Below are positions 42,201 through 53,500 of a stretch of 64,000 bases of DNA, in pieces. The stretch's first letter is position 1. Each line of letters begins with the position of its first letter. Position numbers and translations under genes: made by a program. This DNA comes from Haliotis asinina (Eukaryota; Mollusca; Gastropoda; Lepetellida; Haliotidae), in assembly GCF_037392515.1 (NCBI RefSeq), contig NC_090291.1, forward strand, positions 38,649,001 to 38,713,000, written 5' to 3'. The notes under the pieces were generated by a model, which searched no databases, had not been told where the DNA came from, and worked only from the letters and a program-made list of their open reading frames with translations.

Positions 42201-43415
42201 AACCTGCCGGATTGGACAGCTGTCGGTTTAAGCAGCTTCCACTGTATGTATAAATATAAACACTCGTGACTCAATTTATTGCATACCTCCTACTTTTGAA
42301 TAGAGTATGTGTGTGTGCGTGCGTGCGTGCGTATCTCTGCAGTAGCTCCGATCGAGTGTCTGTCCACGGCTTGATTGCCAGTATTTAAAGGTCGCCTTTG
42401 TAGACAGGAGAACTGACGTCAGGCAAGTGACAAACACTGACAGCATGAGTGGCCGGGCATACTCCTTACTCTCATCGTACACACCAGATGTCCTCACTGA
42501 TTGTCACTGATCAGTTCATGCAGTTATCACTACCACGTTGAGTGAGTGAGTGAGTTTGGTTTTACGCCGCTTTTAGCAATATTCCAGCGATATCACGGCG
42601 GGGACTACCATGTTGCCACATACGCCTACAGGAATCTCGTTCCTGCCATAATCGAGAAAACAATTCTTGGGCGGTGGCATTTCACTTGTATTTGTGTCGT
42701 TTTACCCCTCAAAACGGAAAGGCTTCGAATATTACAAAGTCACCCTGTTCTTTATCCAGAGAGCAAACCATCCGTGTGGTGGTCGCCCATGCCGGACCAT
42801 GGAGATGTGCACACCTGTGACTTCAGGGTTATTATGTCTGCCGCTAGGTGAGTAAATATTGTTATCTTACCTCAAACATAAATGTCGTTTTGTGATTGGC
42901 TAGGCGATCATCTATGATTTTCAGTATACCTCACTTACAAGCGAGGCGCAATTCAATGTACTCAGCTGCCAGTGGCAACTCATGCGGTACTTCGTGGTAG
43001 TACATCTTTATCTCGAATAACGTTGAATCACGCATGATGCACGAAAATTATCGATGTTTTGCGAATGGAAGTCGATGGAAGGGAGATAACTCTAAATCTG
43101 TTTTTTTCTTGTGTCGTCTGCAAAGTCAAGCGATGAATACGAAAGGATTTGCCTCGCATTTAAATAAATACATTTTAACAAAACGGTCCCAATTCCCTTA
43201 TAGGTTCAAGTAACGCCGATACCACAACGACTGATAAGCCTAGAACTCATACCCAGGGTTCCATTTCAACTGACAGGAGTACCACTTCGAGATCAGATGA
43301 TGAGACTACAGCTACAAATTATTCTATTAATAACCATGATGCGATCAGCACTGAGTCATACAGAGAAAGAAATGAGGAAACCGAAATTGATTATGGTGAC
43401 GACAGTACCACCTAA
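39215..43415 (+). CDS. Secreted mucin-repeat + Cys-rich + EGF-like protein
   Basis: Exon 1 (39215-39787) starts with a signal peptide (MSSWFLFIMAMVFAPC). A Thr-rich stalk follows, with 28-residue repeats (ESTSITRETVTT, FSTTQETVTTPQ). The exon ends in a PAN-like module: TEEQCNAMCVYARPCLTY, WQNQTRVCQL. Its donor is ATT/GTAAGT, phase 0. Exon 2 (42760-42847) is an EGF-like module (NHPCGGRPCRTMEMCTPV, LLCLPL), acceptor TTTATCCAG, donor in phase 1. Exon 3 (43204-43415) is Ser/Thr-rich (GSSNADTTTTDK) and ends in TAA. Thr-rich coding continues after that stop (NTTNTTSDNETTTGT) and, in a shifted frame, TTTTTRSGTATTTT. The tail therefore looks shortened by mutation. It is a paralogue of the gene at 21905: same intron phases, but with the mucin block moved in front. 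Secreted; function unknown. Confidence 0.7.
39290..39590 (+). repeat. 84-bp and 45-bp coding tandem repeats
   Basis: Two nearly exact 84-bp units are followed by four shorter 45-bp units, all encoding TPQ.S.SITQETVTT-type peptides. All frames stay open, giving a Cys/Tyr-rich alternative frame of 146 codons and a minus-strand frame of 137 codons. Confidence 0.9.
40470..40585 (-). mobile_element. SINE family A remnant
   Basis: ATATGGCGGCGGTCTGTAAA and CAATCCAGTGATCAAAATCA are kept; the head and tail are missing. In intron 1 of the mucin/EGF gene. Confidence 0.8.
40678..40811. mobile_element. Mariner-type MITE, copy 2
   Basis: CCGGACAAAAATATTTAGGG left end, and right end TATCTCTAAGTTATTTTGGT; same family as 3961-4088. 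In intron 1 of the mucin/EGF gene. Confidence 0.72.
41470..41594. mobile_element. Palindromic MITE, related to 19945-20098
   Basis: The arms AGTTCTCGTAACTTTTTCTC and GAGAAAAGTTACGAGCGCTT pair. The right end GTGAAACGGGCCCCTG matches the family end; the left end is lost. Confidence 0.82.
41657..41740 (+). mobile_element. SINE family B remnant
   Basis: ACGTGTGAAGCCCCCGTC, TATTGCTAGAATATTG and AAAAGCGGCCTTAATC; the tRNA-like head is lost. Confidence 0.72.
41838..42029 (+). mobile_element. SINE family A, head-truncated
   Basis: Starts at CGCTGACTGAGTTGACAC and runs to a long pure (CTCA)n tail of about ten units (41992-42028). Confidence 0.87.
42541..42608 (-). mobile_element. SINE family B tail fragment
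   Basis: GAGTGAGTGAGTTTGG tail, TTTTACGCCGCTTTTAGC core and GATATCACGGCGGGGA. It stops about 150 bp before the EGF-like exon. Confidence 0.85.
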
Positions 43416-43834
43416 AATACTACTAATACTACATCTGATAATGAGACCACTACTGGGACTTTATGAGACCACCACCACCACGCGATCTGGGACTGCCACG
43501 ACTACAACATTGCATCCTACCATCAAGGAAAAAGACAAAGACCACGCATAAAGAATATATAACTGGCACCAGAGGATCTAAGATCGCAAGGTTTGCAACA
43601 ATCGCATTTAATAGTTCATAACAATTCATCGCTGCACGCTTCTCTCGTATACACGAGGACTGGGCGGACTGCATCTTCTTCACAAGCGACATCATGTATC
43701 CGCAAACCAACAAACCCTCAATATTTGAATTTGTGTATGTAACAAATAATGATATTTCTGTACAGTCAGACCTTACTGGAATAGGTCTCCTGGAGAACGG
43801 ACTGTATGTGCTATCACGAGATGGATACCCGTAG

Positions 43835-46480
43835 AGGTATTTAAAGAAGTCACCACATTGCTTTTTGCCTTATATAAGTTGTTTGTTTAACCATGTTTTG
43901 GAGACAGGTCTGTTTCCCGATGCGTGGAATATTGGCTTAATCGTACCATTGCTCAAATCAGTGGATAAGAAAGACCCCAATAACTACAGGGGAATATCCT
44001 TGCTAAATACTTTAAATAGAATATTCTCTGCTGTCATAGATAATCGCGTCAAATTCTGGATCTCGAGCCAGCAACTATTATCAGAGCATCAGGCAGGTTT
44101 CAGACAAGAATACTCTACTCTTGACCATATTTTCACTTTGAACAGTCTTGCACACAAATATCTGCTCAAGAAGGGATGAAAATTTTATTGTTTATTTGTA
44201 GATTTCTAAAAAGCATTAGAGTCTGTGAATAGATCCAAACTTATTTATGTTATGTAACGTAAAAGCTTCTGTTAGAATCAGTAAATATAAGATGACATAT
44301 AAGGTTGCGTTTTGTCACCCATACTGTTCTTGTTATATATAGAAGAACTTGTAAACGACATTTTAGCAAATGACACAAGAGGCATATTCATTAATGAAAC
44401 AATCAACGACATATCAATACTTCTGTTCGCGGATGATGTAGCTGTATTCGCAGACTCGGTTATATACTTGGTGGAAGATTGATGTTTTAAAGAAATACTG
44501 TTTGAATTGGGGTCTTTCAATAAACATTAACAAAACAAAAATAATAGTATTGAAAAAAGGAGGCAAAAATGCGAACTGTGAAAAATGGTATATTGGCGAT
44601 AGCCAACTAGAGGTTGTACCATACTATAAGTATTTAGGAATTGTGTTTTCATGTAGAAATGATTTCTCCAGAGCTTGTGAGACACTTGCAATGCAAGCAG
44701 AAAGAGCACTACATGCTGTAAAGCGTTTTATTTGTCTTACGAGAAGGTGAAAAGCTTGACTGAACAAATGCCTCTTTGATTTTATCAGCCTCGTACTTTG
44801 TCTCTATTGTCTTCACAGATAAGTTTCGCTTTTTAGGTGTAACATGCGATCCAGTTATCCCCCAGGGCTGATCGGGTCCTTCGCTGAATTGCTCTGCCAT
44901 GTTACTAACCGTACTGGTTAAAAAAATTGATCCTACACCTTAAATACTAAACCAAAAACAAAACATCAATTTAGATAATCCAACTCCGTTTTCCTCACTT
45001 CTCATTTTGTATTTTCAAGGAAATCACATGACCGCTAACATAGACTGTCACATGACAACAACATGCGCCATTGGTTTTTTTTAAGAGATATCCTGTCTGT
45101 CCGTGATCAACGTGTCACTGGTAACAACTTAGTTATGGTTAATTGTTTGAGTAAAGTTCAGTTGGTAAGTGTGCTGACAATGTATGTATAGATGTATAGA
45201 CTTGATTGCTGAGTCCGTTAATCGTTACTTTTGATTTTTAGGTGGCACGTTTATGAGGATGACTTGTGCGACTGAAGTTTTCAGTTGCAACAACCAGCTT
45301 TGACAGTTCGAGACAAAAGGGTAAATTTGTACTTGTTAGAGCCTTTGGGGACCCTAAAATGAGTTCGACACAACCGGGAATTCGACACATCTAGTTCGAC
45401 ACATCAGGCTAAAAATAATGATAAATATAAGAAAATCGGCAGGGACCGAGATGTCAGTTCGACACATCCGAGAATTCGTCTCAACCGAGTCCGAGACAAT
45501 GGGGTTCGACTGTATAACAATCTTCCCATTGAGTCTTCACTCAAATTGTTTGATGGAAAGATTCAGCCAGTTCTGTTATATGAAGCGGAAGTTTGGGGGA
45601 TTAAAAGTAACAAGAACATAGAAAAACTTCATACTAAATTTTGTAAATTCATTCTGAAAGTGGGTATAAAGGTGCCAATAAAATTATACTAGCAGAAAGT
45701 GGACGCTGCTCGTAATATCGTTCTGGATAAGATTGATTAGACAACCTCTTAACAGAATATCCAGGAACAGTTATGAACTTCTCAAGAAATTAGATGGTGC
45801 GGGAGATATAGACTGGGCTTCATCTGTACGGGAATTATTGTTTCAATGTGGATTTGGCCATGTATGGTTTGCACAAGATGTTGGTGACAGTGATTCCTTT
45901 CTAAAAATGTTCAAACAACGATGTAAAGATATATAAAAACAGGAATGGTTCCATGACGTCCGTTCGTCAAGTAGTATTAGCTATTATACAGAATTTAATT
46001 CCATTATCAAACCTGAATTATACTCATCTTCTCTAAATGTATCCATCTACTAAGAGTTCTAACTATGTTCCGTTGTAATGGCCATGATTTTAAGATAAAA
46101 GCTGCAAGGTTTTCTGAACGTCCGTTTGATGAAATTACCATCTGTGATCATTGTAACGTCACGGAGGATGAATACCAGACATAAATATCTACCCTTCTAT
46201 CTATGTAGACAACCATCAAAAGAAACGTTTAAAGCTGTGTTAGCAACGAATGACGTGCAACTACTGTACAAGATAGCACTATTACTATACCATATAAATC
46301 GCAATAGATCACATCGAGAATAGCTCTGTATTGCACTTAACATTGCCTATCTTTGGTATGCTATTTACGCCGTATTGCATGGTAGCGCTGTCACTGTGTA
46401 CATTTCAATATATTTACATTGTACTGTTGGCCTCCGGGCCATATATACCAATAAAATCTGTTTGTCTATAACAATTACAG
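43835..46480 (+). mobile_element. LINE reverse transcriptase, 5'-truncated and interrupted
   Basis: Reverse-transcriptase motifs in order: FPDAWNIGLIVPLLK, NYRGISLLNTLNRIFS, EHQAGFRQEYSTLDHI, then ISILLFADDVAVFAD (the catalytic Asp pair). After a pogo-like insertion (44748-45511), a C-terminal region resumes at SLKLFDGKIQPVLLYEAEVW and ends with DVQLLYKIALLLYHI. The tail is CCAATAAAATCTG. The layout suits the CR1/Jockey-like branch, though the clade is not certain. Several stops and frame changes; the endonuclease is absent. Confidence 0.82.
44748..45511 (-). mobile_element. Pogo/Tigger-like transposon, 5' part
   Basis: On the minus strand it begins next to TA with CAGTCGAACCCCATTGTCTC, a pogo-type end with repeated TCGAAC/TCGACAC words. 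About 610 bases later a gene starts MAEQFSEGPDQPWGI and continues PKKRNLSVKTIETKYE, the start of a CENP-B-type helix-turn-helix. It breaks off after about 45 residues into LINE sequence, so the DDE part and the other end are missing. Confidence 0.68.
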
Positions 46481-46644
46481 AGTTTTTTCTCTTTTTTTCT
46501 CTCTCATAAACACTCTTATATTAAAAATAGTGTCCATTAATGTTAACTGAAAAAGACATTACAGTCCAACTTCAACTATCCTAATATTAAAAAAATTTCT
46601 AACAGTAACAGTATTGCTTAACAGCAGATCAATACAAGAATATG

Positions 46645-46796
46645 TGTGAGTGAGTTTGACTCTTAGCCGCTTTAACAATATTCCAGTTTTATGGCGGCGG
46701 GGAACACCACAAACGGACACATTGTACCCATATGGGGAATCGAACCTTGGCCTTTGGGGTGACGAGCAAACGCTACAGCCCCTAGGCTACCCCACT
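46645..46796 (-). mobile_element. SINE family B copy
   Basis: GTGAGTGAGTTTGAC tail, AACAATATTCCAG core, box B as GGGAATCGAACCTTGG in plus sense, head CCTAGGCTACCCCACT. Full length. Confidence 0.9.
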
Positions 46797-46799
46797 GAG

Positions 46800-48170
46800 T
46801 CTCTGACCCTACAAGAATAGGATATATGGAGGGCAACTTTAGTCAAATGAAAATGAACTTCTGTGTTTATGTTCTTTATGGAGACAGAAAGGGACCAGCC
46901 TGTGTGCAAGCCTTGTTGCGGATCTAGGCATAGAGAGCACACCAACAAAATGTGCGCACCCACTTTCTAAAGTTTTATGCGCACCTTATAAGGGACGTGT
47001 GGCAAACGAAGGAGCGCACACCTTTTTAGCGCATTTACAGCTCATGCCCACACCATTTGGTGGATTTTGCATGAAGGTGGGCTCACCATTTAGGCGGATT
47101 TGCAGCAAAGGGACCTAGTTTTGGGCAGGGCTGCAATAAAAGTTCAGCCCATCCTGTTACTAGGAGGGTCAGGAAATAGTGGGCGTGGCCTATATGTTCC
47201 AGTTGTCAAATCAACATATACGTACCGTTATGTACGAGTCACGTGTCACTGATGTTATCGACCTGCAAACATGCCTATAATCAGTTGCTCCCATGAACTG
47301 AAGATGTTGAATTAAGATGTTATCCTCAAGAACCATTTCAAGAGGTGCCATCATTCATTTCATAGGAACAGTGTGCACACGACAGAAGGTCTGATTATGA
47401 TGGAGAAATTGGTGTAATTACTTTTACTCAGCTCACACTTGCTGATGCCAACACAACATCATGCACTGCAGTATTGGGTTTCGCACTATGTACAGTCTTA
47501 CAGTTACTCCAAACAACTGAAAACATTAGGAACCAGATCTCTCTGCAGCACATCTTTGGCATGCACTCCCCATTGAACAATGATATAATCATTGAATCTC
47601 GAAAGAAGACTGAAAACGCATCTCTTCAGCAAAAGTAATTGTTATATTTTTCAGCATGCACTGTGAGGAGTTTTGTGGGAGAAACATAATATCCGTTTGA
47701 GGCATGTAACATCTATTTTCAAATGGTTACATAACATAACAAGGCTCTTTCCAACATTAGCTTGTACACAGATAGAAACCATTCCTAAAAAGCTCTCTGG
47801 CAACAACAATTGTTCAGTCTCCATTTAACTATATATACAGATATCTTCCAGTTAGTTCTCAGCCAGTATGAAAAGGGATTAATTCAAATATATGGAAAAC
47901 CTAAATACAAAGTGAGCTTTTCAGTTTGATGTTTACTGGAATAATCTCTATTATGCTTAACTGAATGGTTGACGGATATGTACAATATCAGCTATATGCA
48001 CCATGTATTGAAATGGGAAGAGAAAGATGTACATGTACTCTGGAAGAAGCTCATTAATTATTGTCACCTGACGTTGGGTTACTGACTGGCAGTGAAATGT
48101 CATTACCACAGCTGGAAGGCCCAAGGGTTGTTGTGGTAAGTCATATCGCAGGTTTGTACATGTCACTCAA
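46800..48170. other. Intergenic stretch; 3' flank of the coiled-coil gene
   Basis: No exon recognised. It must include the 3' untranslated region of the minus-strand gene ending at 48173, but no clear AATAAA was found near that stop. Confidence 0.4.
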
Positions 48171-48172
48171 AA

Positions 48173-51100
48173 TCATTGATACAAACGATCCCCGGGGCCA
48201 TTGTTATTGCTGTTGTCGCTGCCTTTATACCAAGGTGTAGGGGTCCTCACTGAGGACCGATATTGGCGGAGGGAAGTAGAAGATGCAGTCTTTTCTGTAT
48301 CGTTTATAGGTTTGAGTCTCCCCTGTCCAATCGGTGGCAGAAACGTCTGACCTGACCGTCTGGTCTTCTTAAAAGACCTGCTTTGAGTTGACTTAGCAAT
48401 AGGAGGCAAACGCACCATGGTTTCACTCCTAGCTTCTGCTGGCACGGGTCTTGGAGTGCCTTGCTTTGGTTTACGGACTGGCATCAAACTGTGTCGCCTC
48501 TCCTCCCAGCTGGAAGACAGGTTTTCGACAAGTCTCCGCAAGGACTGATTCTCTGACATCAGAGCGTCGTATTTGTCATACATTTGAGCCAAACTTGCCT
48601 GTATCTGTGTCTTGCGTAATTTGACTTTGTTGAAGGTGGCCTCCGCCTTGTTGCATTCTGCTTTCCACATATCAATGTCTCGCTCTGCCTTGTCCTTGAG
48701 CGCCTGTTCCCGCCTGAGCTCTGACTCCAGGTTTTCAAGCTTCATCTGGTACTCTCTGTTCTGCTCAGACATATATGTCAGGTATCTGAAACAGGGGATT
48801 ATAGAATTTCTTGCAGATGTTTCAGTGGGCGAGCACGACTGCAAAGGTACTCCAGTTATATCAAACCGAATCCACGTAATAGACGAAGCAAAAACAAAGT
48901 TTGCATTGTCCAGTATTGATATAGTTCTAGGGCGCCTTGAACCAGAATTAGGCATGTGATTACACCAGGCCATAGGTCAAATGTAAGGCATGTTATTATT
49001 AGGGCAGGGATTGGGAAAGGCGGAGGACATGGACCATTTTGCACATTAGAATGACAAATGGGACATTTAAAGTTGAAGTTTACTATTGATACAAGAGGCA
49101 GTGGCCCATTCTATATTCATAAAATTGCTAATAATTGTGAAAATAGCCCAATGTGTAAGTTCTCAAGCCCAATCTCTGTTTGAGAAAGCACTTCCTGAGT
49201 GAAGTAGAGATTTTCATACTTTTGTTAGGTTGAGTCTCTTCCAGGATTCTAACTCACACCTTTAGAGCCAGGTAGCTAACCACCAGAACATAAAAGTCAG
49301 CCTTCTAACCCTCATATCCACCACGTCTTCAACAAAAGCAGAGGTCCAGCAACTGGTAGTGTAAACTACCGACTTTGTGTACCCCTCTGACAAGTGTAAG
49401 AAAGTACACCAAGAAAGTGTGTGTGTGTGGGGGGGGGGGGGGGCATATGGAGGAAAATTACCCTTAACCTCTTTAGGATGTGTATCCAGCAGAGGTACTT
49501 ACTGTTTCTGGTTGTTAAGAGCAGTGACTGTTATGTCCAAGTACTTCTTAGCATTCTGGTGAGCTGCTGTTATCATCTTCAGCTTGCTCTGAACACTGGG
49601 TTCGAACTGGTTCAGGAAATGATCTGGTAACAGATCCGAAAATTATAGCACATTTTAGGTCAACAACCCTGAATCAGTTACAACAGTGTGCAGAATTATT
49701 AAATGGGACTTTCTCCCTCGTAAAACCATGCAGACAAATTTATCATTTGTTTTTATCAAACTAGAATTAAAGATGGCACATTAGATGTTTAGGGTCTCCT
49801 TTCACGATGCAACCGTTACTGAGGTTATTCTTAACTCCCATTCTTTAACAATGCACTAAGGTTACCATAGTGACTTACCATCACCTTCATGTCTTGTGAA
49901 AGGAGGCCTTGGTCGATTTTAGAAGGAATCATGAAGCATGACTATGATGTAATTTTTTGGACATATGGACACTGGAATTCTATCAAACAATTCATTCATG
50001 AAACAATTTACAAAGCTTCTACCATCTAGTCTGATGTCTTGTAGTCCAATCCCAGTGTCTTGTGAGTTCACATGGTGACAGGTAGGTCTCTGAGCACCAT
50101 CATGTTCGTCAGTGTTAGATGGAGAGGGGCGAGGCTGTGACACCAGGTCGCTAACATTCACATTCTTATCTGTGTCAAAGAAATAAAGGCTTGCCATTTT
50201 TTTTATGATTTATTTGGCATAAATATCTGGCATTAAATCCAAAAGAACGTGACTGCAATTTAAAATTCCAGTAATTGCCATGTGAAATATGAAAAGTAAT
50301 GAAGAATGGACAGACGTCTGACATCAGTAATTACCAGCTACTCTACTGATGCTGCCACATTTCATCATTCAGTGGACATTATGAGCTGTCAAAAGTTTCA
50401 ATAGTTTCAATTCGCTCAGTATTAAACGGATTATGAATGTAAATATATTTACATAAATATATTTACATTTATTTCAAGAATGAAGCCGTAACAACATCTT
50501 TCATCTGAGACCTAGGCATACCTAACAGTTTTTTAAAAAGTAATTTGAACAGAGAGTGGGTTACTGTGATACATTAAACATACAAATCAATAAGTAAGAA
50601 TCACAACTAAACTCCATAAAAATAAAAATAACATTCCATACAGACGTTTTAAGTAACATCTACTGAGTCTGAAACTGACAACCCATCCTGTCAGCACCAT
50701 GAATATCAGAAAGAGACTCAGTCAGCAAATCAACTAAGCTTTACTTTCCATCTCAATTCAATAGTCTCTAAAACACAAGAATGGGATAGTTGTGGCCTAT
50801 TCTGATCTGTTCCCAGAAGTATAAATCCTGACTTTTGACTTACTAGCAGTTAAAACATTGAAAATGAAAACAGAAACTGCACAAGAAACATATGAAATGC
50901 ACCATATGACCAATATCGCAAGATCAAGGCACTGCAAAGGAAAACACTGATCAAAAGCAAGTTCAAACTTATGACTTAGCTACAAGAAAACGACCATGCC
51001 ACGTGAGACACAGCTTACACTTAAGGACGAAACTTACGCGTAGGAGTTGCTTCTGATGACTGGGAAGATGTGCTTCCACTTGGAGATCTAACTTGTATGG

Positions 51101-51660
51101 GTGGTACTGTTTTCATAACTGAAACAAACTAACGTAAAACTGTTGATTTGAGAACTGTTGCTGTAAAGTAACTAATCTTCGTGTTATGGTTTTGCGTACG
51201 ATTAGGAATATCCTTTGTTCGAATATCCTTTTAGCTTGCCGTCAGTAACGTATTGAAGACAAATAAATTTTCAAACCAAGGGTTTATTCGAGTATTTACA
51301 ATGACTCAAAGCGTTTATATATACTGTACAGCTTGGGTGTATAAACACTGACATTCGAAAACAATTCGACAATAAAACAGAACAAATTGTCCTTCCAAAA
51401 GTCGCCTGATGATATATCGACTAAATATGAAAAGTAAAAACTATCATTTTGCATGATGTGAGGGCTATAACACCCCTACAGTTTGATATTCAAACACATG
51501 ATGATTACTGGTTTCGCGCGGATGACGAATAAAGTGAGAATAGAGCCATTTGAACATATAAAAAGCACAAACATTTCGTACCTGTTGAACTAATCTATGT
51601 GAGACTGCGGAGATCGCATCTTGTTCCTCGATTTGCCCAAATATATATCATAACCAAATT
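48173..51660 (-). CDS. Coiled-coil protein, unknown family, 319 residues
   Basis: Coding exons on the minus strand: 51118-51038 (ATG at 51116-51114), 50169-50023, 49623-49503 and 48785-48173. Acceptors are GTTTCAG, GACACAG, TTACCAG and GTTTCAG; donors are GTAAGT, GTAGAA and GTAAGT. Phases fit at every join. A non-coding exon ends at 51592 with donor GTACGA. The protein has a Ser-rich, presumably disordered N-terminus (MKTVPPIQVRSPSGSTSS), then a helical region (LNQFEPSVQSKLKMITAAHQ, about residues 78-115), and a long charged coiled coil (residues about 117-210: NLESELRREQALKDKAERD). The tail is basic, Pro/Ser-rich and probably disordered (KTRRSGQTFLPPIGQGRL). There is no signal peptide or membrane segment, so it should be intracellular. 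The helical region faintly recalls BAR/IMD-type helices, but I cannot assign a family. Confidence 0.75.
49800..49903. mobile_element. Short MITE in intron 2 of the coiled-coil gene
   Basis: Ends CCTTTCACGATGC and the complement of GTCTTGTGAAAGG. The interior (CACTAAGGTTACCATAGTGA) recurs at about 53322-53350. It carries a GTAAGT that mimics a donor but is not needed by the gene model. Confidence 0.75.
51592..51660 (-). promoter_or_regulatory. 5' untranslated exon with a short upstream ORF
   Basis: Read on the minus strand, sequence up to AGTTCAACAG precedes the donor GTACGA. It contains ATG CGA TCT CCG CAG and closes at TAG after nine codons (MRSPQSHID), a complete upstream ORF that could lower translation of the coiled-coil protein. 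The transcription start is not defined. Confidence 0.55.
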
Positions 51661-51747
51661 AAGAGCTTGAAAATAACCCCAACATCGATAAACAAATATA
51701 CGTTTTTGGATAAACCGACAAAAATTCACAAACGCAGCGAAAACAAG

Positions 51748-51760
51748 GTCACGTGACGTA
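51748..51760. promoter_or_regulatory. GTCACGTGAC E-box overlapping a CRE-like TGACGTA
   Basis: Perfect 10-bp palindrome GTCACGTGAC (51748-51757), identical to the consensus CLEAR element bound by TFEB/MITF-type bHLH-Zip factors. TGACGTA, a CREB/ATF half-site type, overlaps it at 51754-51760. It lies about 90-150 bp upstream of the presumed first exon of the coiled-coil gene. Binding is inference. Confidence 0.5.
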
Positions 51761-52230
51761 TTCCAACATGCTCCTTGCGACGTAAGGCTTACAATTTAAA
51801 TTATCCGTAAGTCAGGTTATATTCAAACATTTGCATTTAATTGTAATCCTGATTCGATTTGTTTAAGGACAAATCCCAAACTGTATTTGAAACTCGCATA
51901 AAAGAGATTGCATAGTAACAATTCGTCAAACCTTGCACTTCATTTCAATTAACGGGAGACCACTTCGCCAATGCACGGAGTTTCAGAAAAGACGAAAGGG
52001 TAGATAACTCTCATAGTTCTCGTATTGATTGAGTGTCATTATTTGTAGCATTCCTTGGTTCGTATCCTTGTGGTTATTTTGTTTCCCAGTGCTCACCCTT
52101 TTAACATTATATGAACTATGAAAAAGTATCGTGTTACTATTATTTTTTTTAAATCTTTGCAGCAAACGCAAAACAAAGCGGGAACGTGGTAATTATCCGA
52201 CGCAAAAATCAAAGCTTTACCTAAATGGGT

Positions 52231-52327
52231 CAGTTTACTAAGTCTCAGTATTACTCGTTACACTCCCACACTGGGTCCGAGTATAGGAGTGTAATGGATA
52301 ATACTGAGACTAAGTTTACTTAGACTG
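52231..52327. mobile_element. Palindromic MITE, about 97 bp
   Basis: The arms CAGTTTACTAAGTCTCAGTA and TACTGAGACTAAGTTTACTT pair inwards through TTACACTCC. An arm-like fragment is at 40296-40345 (CAGTTTAAGTAAACTTAGCC). Confidence 0.85.
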
Positions 52328-52477
52328 CCAAATGTCTGAAATTCTAAAATGCGGCTGATTCATTCTTTCAAATCCAGTTTTATATTAAAGAATATCATGA
52401 AACAAGTAGAAGTTCATATAGTGTAAGGCATATTAGAACTGTTTGTTGGATGTCACAGCCCTTCCTCAAAATAATGG

Positions 52478-52634
52478 CGCGACGGACTGGGCTAGTGATT
52501 TAGGCGTTCGACCGTCACGTCGAAGACTCAGATTCGAATCTCTACATGGGCTAAAAGCGTGAAGCCCATTTCTGGCGTCCACCGCCGTGATATTTGTGGA
52601 ATATTGCTGAAAGCGACGCAGAACTAACCTCACA
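52478..52634 (+). mobile_element. SINE family B copy
   Basis: Head GGGCTAGTGATTTAGGCG, box B AGATTCGAATCTC, GCCCATTTCTGGCGTCC, AATATTGCTGAAAGCGACG. The box B palindrome is slightly changed and the tail is short. Confidence 0.85.
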
Positions 52635-53060
52635 AAATTATTATGATCCAACGTATGTGCAGTCTTTCGTATTATGTTAATGTGTATATATTATTATGTT
52701 ATTGCTCTTTAAAACTTTGCGTGAACGACTGCATTCTTACATAACTTTAACAATGCAAGCAAAATGCAACACTAACGCTTAGTCTCTGAAAATATAAAAT
52801 TTTGACAGTAACCCCCAAAATTTAAATTGAAAAGGAGCCTTAGTCTGCACTCTGGAATGATCATTTTAAGTGAGATTCAGTCACTTGTTCCGAAACTTAA
52901 TCTTCAGTTGTTTAAAAAGGTAAAAAGATGTGTATCCATTGTGAGAAACTCATCGTTCTCGGTTTGTCTCCTAACAACCCAAAGACTCCGGTACCAGCAT
53001 GCCACGTAAGTTATGCTGGTTGATATATCTCTGTGTCGATATTGTATGACACACTCAATA

Positions 53061-53222
53061 ACAATACCGCCCGTAAATAATCTGGACCAGACAGGCACCG
53101 AAGGATCAACACCGTTGAAGGGAGATGACACTTTACCTATGCCATAACAGCGAGCCGACCGTTACATCCTTTCAGTCGCTAATAACGACCAGCATAAGGC
53201 GCGGTTGAGAAACTTTAATCCG
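53061..53222 (-). mobile_element. SINE family A remnant
   Basis: CCGTAAATAATCTGGACCAG, CAGCGAGCCGACCGTTACAT and TCAGTCGCTAATAACGACCA remain; strongly worn. Confidence 0.6.
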
Positions 53223-53380
53223 GAATCCTCAAGTGACTGATGGACATGAAGAAGACTGTTTGTTGTTCCTGTCATTACATTCTTTATATAACAGGAGCTT
53301 CTTTCACAATCAAACATTTTTTAACATTGCACTGAGGTTACCTTAGTGACTTACGATCACTTTAGTGCTTTGGGAATAAA

Positions 53381-53500
53381 GTGAGTGAGTGAGTTTGGTT
53401 TAACGCCATATTCCAGTATTATCGGGGCGAGGAACACCAGAAATGGGCTTCACGCATGGTATCCAGTTGAAACATTATTACCTCTAAACTACCACAACGC
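53381..53500 (-). mobile_element. SINE family B remnant
   Basis: GTGAGTGAGTGAGTTTGG tail, GGAACACCAGAAATGGGC and TCTAAACTACCACAAC head. The box B region is deleted. A MITE fragment shared with 49830-49880 lies just before it. Confidence 0.78.

Noticed and set aside
49230-49330. tRNA-like sequence with a worn box B
   Set aside because: Too diverged to call a tRNA gene or to place in family B; it may be another old SINE.
49860-49930. Extra exon of the coiled-coil gene ending at GATG/GTAAGT
   Set aside because: The donor lies inside a MITE repeated at 53.3 kb, no acceptor gives the right phase, and direct joining of 50023 to 49623 keeps the frame.
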